Source of the DNA: a virus
IMG/VR virus record: IMGVR_UViG_3300048592_001403
Span: 1 to 27,950 of that record
Length of the DNA stretch: 27,950 nucleotides
Strand: one strand, 5' to 3'
How positions within the stretch are numbered: the stretch's first letter is position 1; each line of letters starts with the position of its first letter. Under the pieces are notes generated by a model. That model saw only the letters and a program-made list of their open reading frames with translations. It did not search any database and was not told where the DNA came from. A program made the position numbers and the translations under genes. Of this stretch, positions 24,768 to 27,950 are shown one piece after another.

Positions 24768-24903
24768 TTATGGGCGCACCCCGAGATCAGTGGCCGCCGC
24801 GCTCCGCAGAGCATTGGCAGCGGAAGCGGTCCCACAGGCATTAGCACCTTTGTTGATGTTCGCATCGAAATGCTTATGACTGATTGCGATTGGAGAAGTG
24901 GTG

Positions 24904-25572
24904 ATGCGCTTTTTTCGCGGTATAGCTGTTCGGCCAGACCAAGCCGCCGAGATACGTCAGAAAATTCTTGGTTGTGGCCTTGGAGAAGGGGACGGTTGGT
25001 GGGACATGCGGCTGAGACGTCCGCCGAACAGAATAGCCTTATTTTCGAAAGACAACCTTACGACAGAGGATACTCGATCCGACGAATTGGAGGAACTGCC
25101 ATTCGTGTGTGCTTGCGGCGAATTCAATGGCGCAGCGTATTATGCTTGTTCGCACAATTGGTCAGAGCAGAACAATGTTCCGCTGATCATTGAGTTCGAT
25201 GTCGATGCTAGATCTGTGGCCTTGGATGGACGGGACTTTCTGTACAGGGCTTTTCAGGGGGGACGCCCTGAGATAGCAAGGCCCGTGCTTGTAGATTGTT
25301 TCGGTCCCAACATATTGCAGTACGTCGACCGAGCGTGGCGTTCCGACGATCAACAGTTTCGAATAGCCATGTGTGATCTTGCTATCCAAGATCCCGCTGT
25401 CATCAATGATCATTACAGGAATACGCGGGTCATTGCAGGTAGACACAAGACGGTGTTCCGCAATGCCTTCTTGATCCAACTTCCTGTGCCGGCTTCTGCG
25501 ATCATTTCTGTCCGGACTGACGTGACTTTTGAGTTTCCTGTCATCGACTATACGCTTGACGACATAGGGTGA
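24904..25572 (+). CDS. Hypothetical protein, 222 aa
   Basis: Start at ATG 24904 with GGAG at 24892-24895; two GTG codons just upstream are less well placed. The sequence opens MRFFRGIAV and includes PFVCACGEF, AAYYACSHN, PLIIEFDVD and DGRDFLYRAFQGG. Order and spacing of RG, the middle tyrosines and the closing acidic residues recall ADP-ribosyltransferase-type folds, but I cannot establish this. No membrane segment. It is the last cargo gene before the recombinase leader and is divergent from the PIN gene and its broken neighbour. Confidence 0.65.
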   Translation: MRFFRGIAVRPDQAAEIRQKILGCGLGEGDGWWDMRLRRPPNRIALFSKDNLTTEDTRSDELEELPFVCACGEFNGAAYYACSHNWSEQNNVPLIIEFDVDARSVALDGRDFLYRAFQGGRPEIARPVLVDCFGPNILQYVDRAWRSDDQQFRIAMCDLAIQDPAVINDHYRNTRVIAGRHKTVFRNAFLIQLPVPASAIISVRTDVTFEFPVIDYTLDDIG

Positions 25573-25943
25573 TGGGTAGAGTGGTCACTCGCCTCTCCCA
25601 TTTTCCCAAGGGACCGTACTCGTCCGGCAGTCTGCGGGGCCGCGGCCTCGCGATGTTCGCACGTTTTATTTCGTTTCCGAAAGCAGTTTTGATTTGGAGC
25701 CGCGCCAGCCTAGGCGGCCTCACCCCTTTGCATTCAATTAAAACTTAATTTCGAAAGCCGAAAAAATTCCCGCAGTTCGGGGGCGGCGCTCCCCGCGCGT
25801 TGGTAGCCGTGATACGGTCCCTACGGCGACATTGTCATTGGCGTGGAAAAGGTATGGTGATCTGTTTTCTCAGAAGCGAAAGAGGCGTATCTTTTCGCCT
25901 AGCTTGATTGCCCATTATTGAGGCGGGGGTCGCTGAGTTTCTT
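25573..25943. other. Gene-free region before leader RNA 2
   Basis: No gene supported. It holds an AT-rich stretch around 25737-25765 and a small hairpin (GCGAAA 25876-25881 with TTTCGC further on). It probably contains the promoter of the leader/recombinase transcript, but I cannot name clear -35 and -10 boxes. Confidence 0.4.
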
Positions 25944-26093
25944 CCCTGTTCGAACCACCCGGTGCGCGTGATTGAACGCACCGGGAACAGGGATCAGAAA
26001 GCAGCCAAGGCAGCATGCTTCGGGAATGACCCGGCTGCAGCCACCAGACCCCACGATGCAGCCTTCCGACCCTAGGCCGGAAGGCATCTAACC
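25944..26093 (+). ncRNA. Candidate structured leader RNA 2
   Basis: The 5' hairpin is strong: CCCTGTT (25944-25950) with AACAGGG (25986-25992), and inside it CCCGGTGCG (25958-25966) with CGCACCGGG (25977-25985). The conserved 66-nt block is 26028-26093. Its last hairpin pairs GCCTTCCG (26061-26068) with CGGAAGGC (26078-26085), followed by ATCTAACC. GGCTGCA (26033-26039) can also pair with TGCAGCC (26057-26063), competing with that hairpin. The counterpart pairing in leader 1 uses a 5' arm shifted by six bases, so only the last hairpin is position-conserved. The first small ORF starts 27 nt later. Confidence 0.45.
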
Positions 26094-26120
26094 TTTTGAT
26101 TTTTCAAGGGAGACACAACC

Positions 26121-26294
26121 ATGAACGCAACCGCTTTCTTGCAGGCGGGGCGAATGCGCCCGCCCGACTTTAGGGACTTTGGATGGCCCAAAGCCATGGT
26201 AAACGTGACGACGATGCGGAGGACGGCGAGCAGCGCCGGGAAATCATCCGCGCGCTCGCACGAATGCACGCGCGCCGCGATTTCAACCGGGTGA
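26121..26294 (+). CDS. Small ORF A of the second recombinase cassette, 57 aa
   Basis: ATG 26121 with GGGAG at 26108-26112. Contains PPDFRDFGWPKAMVN, aligning with APDFEEAEWPRAVVK of the ORF at 10434. The tail is longer than in the first copy and not conserved. It overlaps small ORF B over most of its length in a different frame. Confidence 0.5.
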   Translation: MNATAFLQAGRMRPPDFRDFGWPKAMVNVTTMRRTASSAGKSSARSHECTRAAISTG

Positions 26295-26338
26295 TGCGAG
26301 CCAGCCCTCGTGGAACCACGGAGGCGAAAGATGAGTGA
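26183..26338 (+). CDS. Small ORF B of the second recombinase cassette, 51 aa
   Basis: ATG 26183; its stop lies seven bases past the recombinase ATG, so the genes overlap. It shares GK..DAEDG, RALAR, AR.DFNR and TTEAK with the ORF at 10496-10648. Conservation across both cassettes in length, position and sequence argues that it is translated. A recombinase accessory or directionality factor is possible. Confidence 0.6.
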   Translation: MAQSHGKRDDDAEDGEQRREIIRALARMHARRDFNRVMRASPRGTTEAKDE

Positions 26339-27950
26339 GAAGCTGCGGGCTGCCCTTTATGCAAGGTATAGCACCGCCAACCAGTCGGAGCGGTCCTGCG
26401 GGGATCAGCTTCGTATCTGCCGGGAATATGCCAAGCGCAATGGCTACAGTATTGAGAAGGAGTTTTCCGATGAGGCCGCTTCTGGCGGCACCACCTTCGG
26501 AAGGCCAGACTTCGCTGCATTGATCGCGTTTGCTGAGAGTGGCGGATGCGACGCGATCATTGTCGAGCAACTCGACCGCTTGTCACGCGACATGGAAGAC
26601 CTCGCGGGCATCTTGAAGCGGATGCGATATTGCAATGTGCGACTGATCGAGGTCCACGGCGGCGAGGCCAGCACAGCAACGGTGGGCCTCCGTGGCCTCG
26701 TGGGGCAGCTTTTCCGAGAAGACACCGTTCACAAGACCCGGCGCGGAATGCAGGAGCGGGTCAAGGATGGCCTGTCGGCTGGCGGCAGGGCCTATGGCTA
26801 TCGCCCGGCTCCGGGCAAGCCGGGAGAGCTTGAGATTGTAGAGGCCGAGGCAGCCGTGGTGCGCCGCATCTTCAAGGAGTACATCGCAGGCCAATCCGCC
26901 AAGGCCATCGCAAAGAGCCTCAACGAGGACGGTATCCCTGCCCCGCGCGGATCGTCATGGGCGAACAACACGATCACAGGAAACGCGAACAGGAGGAGCG
27001 GCATCGTCCAGAACAAGCTTTATTGCGGCCACCTCGTTTGGAACAAGGTTCGGATGGTTCGCGATCCGGCGAGCGGCAAGCGGATTTCACGGTCGAACCC
27101 GTCCGAGCTTTGGCACCGCGCCGAGGTGCCGCACCTCGCCATCATCGACGCTGATGCCTTCGCCAAAGCACAGAGCCGGAAGGCGGAAAGCGCCCAACGC
27201 CATGCCAAGGGCGAGCGCGCGCCGCGCGTGAAGCATCTCCTTGCAGGCCTGCTTAAGTGCGGCAGCTGCGGAAAGGGAATGAGCATTCAAGGCAAGATGG
27301 GCGGCAGGCGGCGGGTTCGCTGCACCGACGCGGACAACGGCGGGCTTTGCACCAATCGGAAGCCCTACTACCTTGATGAGATCATCTCGACGGTCGTCGG
27401 TAATCTGAGGGACTGGCTGGCCGATCCGCAGGGCGTCAAGGACTACGTCGATGCCTACCTTGATGAATGGCGCGCTGCCGCCTCGCAGGCGGTTCGCGAG
27501 CGCGATCAGGTCGCCCGGAAGCTTGCCAATGCGGAACAGGGCCTATCCCGCCTTGTGGACGCGCTGGCGGCTGGCACCCTGCCTTCGGACGTGGTCGCGC
27601 CCAAGGCGCGCGAGTTGGAGGCCGAGCGCGAAAGCCTCAAGGCACGGCTCGCTATGGCCGAGGAGGCGGTGCCGAAGATCACCCCCCATCCGGGCTTGGT
27701 GCAGCAGTATTGGAAGACAATGGACGAATTGGCCGAGAACCTTGAGGCCCTGCGGGATGAAGGCCCGGAGGCATTCGAGGCGGTTCAGAAGCTGGTCGGG
27801 CTGGTAAGCGTCTCCCCCGGAAACCCGGCTAATATCAAGGTCGAGGGACGCATAATGGCGCTGATTGAGCAGAAGAAGAACGCCAAACCAAGGAAGTTGC
27901 TTGGAGTGGTAGCGGGAGAGGGACTCGAACCCCCGACCCCAGGATTATGA
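26331..27950 (+). CDS. Large serine recombinase 2 (site-specific integrase)
   Basis: 539 aa from ATG 26331 (GGAGG at 26320-26324); a GTG at 26310 is in frame but lies upstream of the ribosome binding site. Resolvase domain with S14 in ALYARYST and DRLSRD. Recombinase domain with GLSAGGRAYGYRP and LNEDGIPAPRGSSW. Zinc ribbon CGSCGKG ... RCTDADNGGLCTN. Coiled coil near 385-450. It is plainly homologous to recombinase 1 over nearly the whole length. From VVAGE (526-530) to the end (GLEPPTPGL) the codons are the antisense of a tRNA 3' half, and the TGA stop falls on T33-C34-A35 of that tRNA. The gene thus carries its own att site. Confidence 0.95.
   Translation: MSEKLRAALYARYSTANQSERSCGDQLRICREYAKRNGYSIEKEFSDEAASGGTTFGRPDFAALIAFAESGGCDAIIVEQLDRLSRDMEDLAGILKRMRYCNVRLIEVHGGEASTATVGLRGLVGQLFREDTVHKTRRGMQERVKDGLSAGGRAYGYRPAPGKPGELEIVEAEAAVVRRIFKEYIAGQSAKAIAKSLNEDGIPAPRGSSWANNTITGNANRRSGIVQNKLYCGHLVWNKVRMVRDPASGKRISRSNPSELWHRAEVPHLAIIDADAFAKAQSRKAESAQRHAKGERAPRVKHLLAGLLKCGSCGKGMSIQGKMGGRRRVRCTDADNGGLCTNRKPYYLDEIISTVVGNLRDWLADPQGVKDYVDAYLDEWRAAASQAVRERDQVARKLANAEQGLSRLVDALAAGTLPSDVVAPKARELEAERESLKARLAMAEEAVPKITPHPGLVQQYWKTMDELAENLEALRDEGPEAFEAVQKLVGLVSVSPGNPANIKVEGRIMALIEQKKNAKPRKLLGVVAGEGLEPPTPGL
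27907..27920. repeat. 14-bp att core in the tRNA 3' end
   Basis: Identical to 12215-12228. It covers tRNA positions 63-76. It marks the right att site of element 2 and presumably the target site that both recombinases use. Confidence 0.7.
27907..27950 (-). tRNA. tRNA with CAT anticodon (probably elongator Met), 3' half
   Basis: On the reverse strand positions 33-76 of a tRNA can be numbered without gaps: T33, CAT anticodon (27947-27949), AA, anticodon stem TCCTG, five-base variable loop, T arm GGGGG-TTCGAGT-CCCTC, acceptor TCCCGCT, A73 and encoded CCA ending at 27907. The anticodon stem lacks the CCC of initiator tRNA, so elongator Met or Ile with modified C34 remain. The 5' half is beyond the window. 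Confidence 0.88.

Larger units (their letters stand above)
12215..27920 (+). mobile_element. Element 2: serine-recombinase element with restriction/nuclease cargo
   Basis: Bounded by direct 14-bp copies of a tRNA 3' end, with the recombinase gene at the right end reading into the tRNA, the normal layout of a tRNA-integrated element. About 15.7 kb. The left part has three coupled backbone-family genes, the middle a nuclease and restriction cargo, and the right end the leader/small-ORF/recombinase cassette shared with element 1. No phage structural or conjugation genes are seen. Confidence 0.6.

Noticed and set aside
24603-25193. 196-codon forward frame overlapping the gene at 24904
   Set aside because: The gene at 24904 has a better start and more protein-like sequence; the other frame becomes arginine- and tryptophan-rich and is a shadow.

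Overview
The window looks like a stretch of alphaproteobacterial accessory genome. It is GC-rich, uses GGAG-type ribosome binding sites and frequent ATGA gene overlaps, and its protein families (paired large serine recombinases, lambda-like head genes, a type ISP restriction enzyme) are common in mobile DNA of rhizobia, methylobacteria and sphingomonads. The genus cannot be named from the sequence alone.

My reading is two related mobile elements lying in tandem against the 3' end of one tRNA gene. Element 1 (from left of the window to about 12228) carries a Rep/regulator-like gene of unknown family (1-1056), repeats and an inverted repeat that may be a control region or origin (874-1221), and a phage head module. 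That module runs small terminase, large terminase, portal, ParB-like protein, fused prohead protease/major capsid protein, gpW-like connector and DUF2190 protein (1443-10210). A reverse-strand GIY-YIG gene and two small accessory genes sit inside it. No tail, lysis or replication genes are seen. The element ends with a structured leader, two overlapping small ORFs and a large serine recombinase (10249-12351).

Element 2 (about 12215 to 27920) starts inside the 3' end of the first recombinase gene. It carries three ATGA-coupled genes of the same unknown family as gene 1-1056, three unrecognised genes including a coiled-coil protein and a PD-(D/E)XK-like protein, and then a lower-GC cargo that looks like defence. 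This cargo holds an EEP nuclease broken by two in-frame stops, a GIY-YIG/RAMA nuclease, a 1651-residue type ISP restriction-modification enzyme, a PIN-domain protein and a hypothetical protein. It ends with the same cassette as element 1: leader RNA candidate, two overlapping small ORFs, large serine recombinase. The last codons of that recombinase are the antisense of a tRNA(CAT) 3' half, which runs off the right edge.

The argument for tandem integration is a 14-bp identity (12215-12228 and 27907-27920) that is the last 14 nt of the tRNA and lies in the same codons of both recombinase genes. In the second copy it continues into the rest of the tRNA, in the first it does not. Together this suggests a family of tRNA-targeting serine-recombinase elements with a fixed backbone and exchangeable cargo: in one case a tailless capsid module (satellite-like), in the other a restriction/nuclease island.
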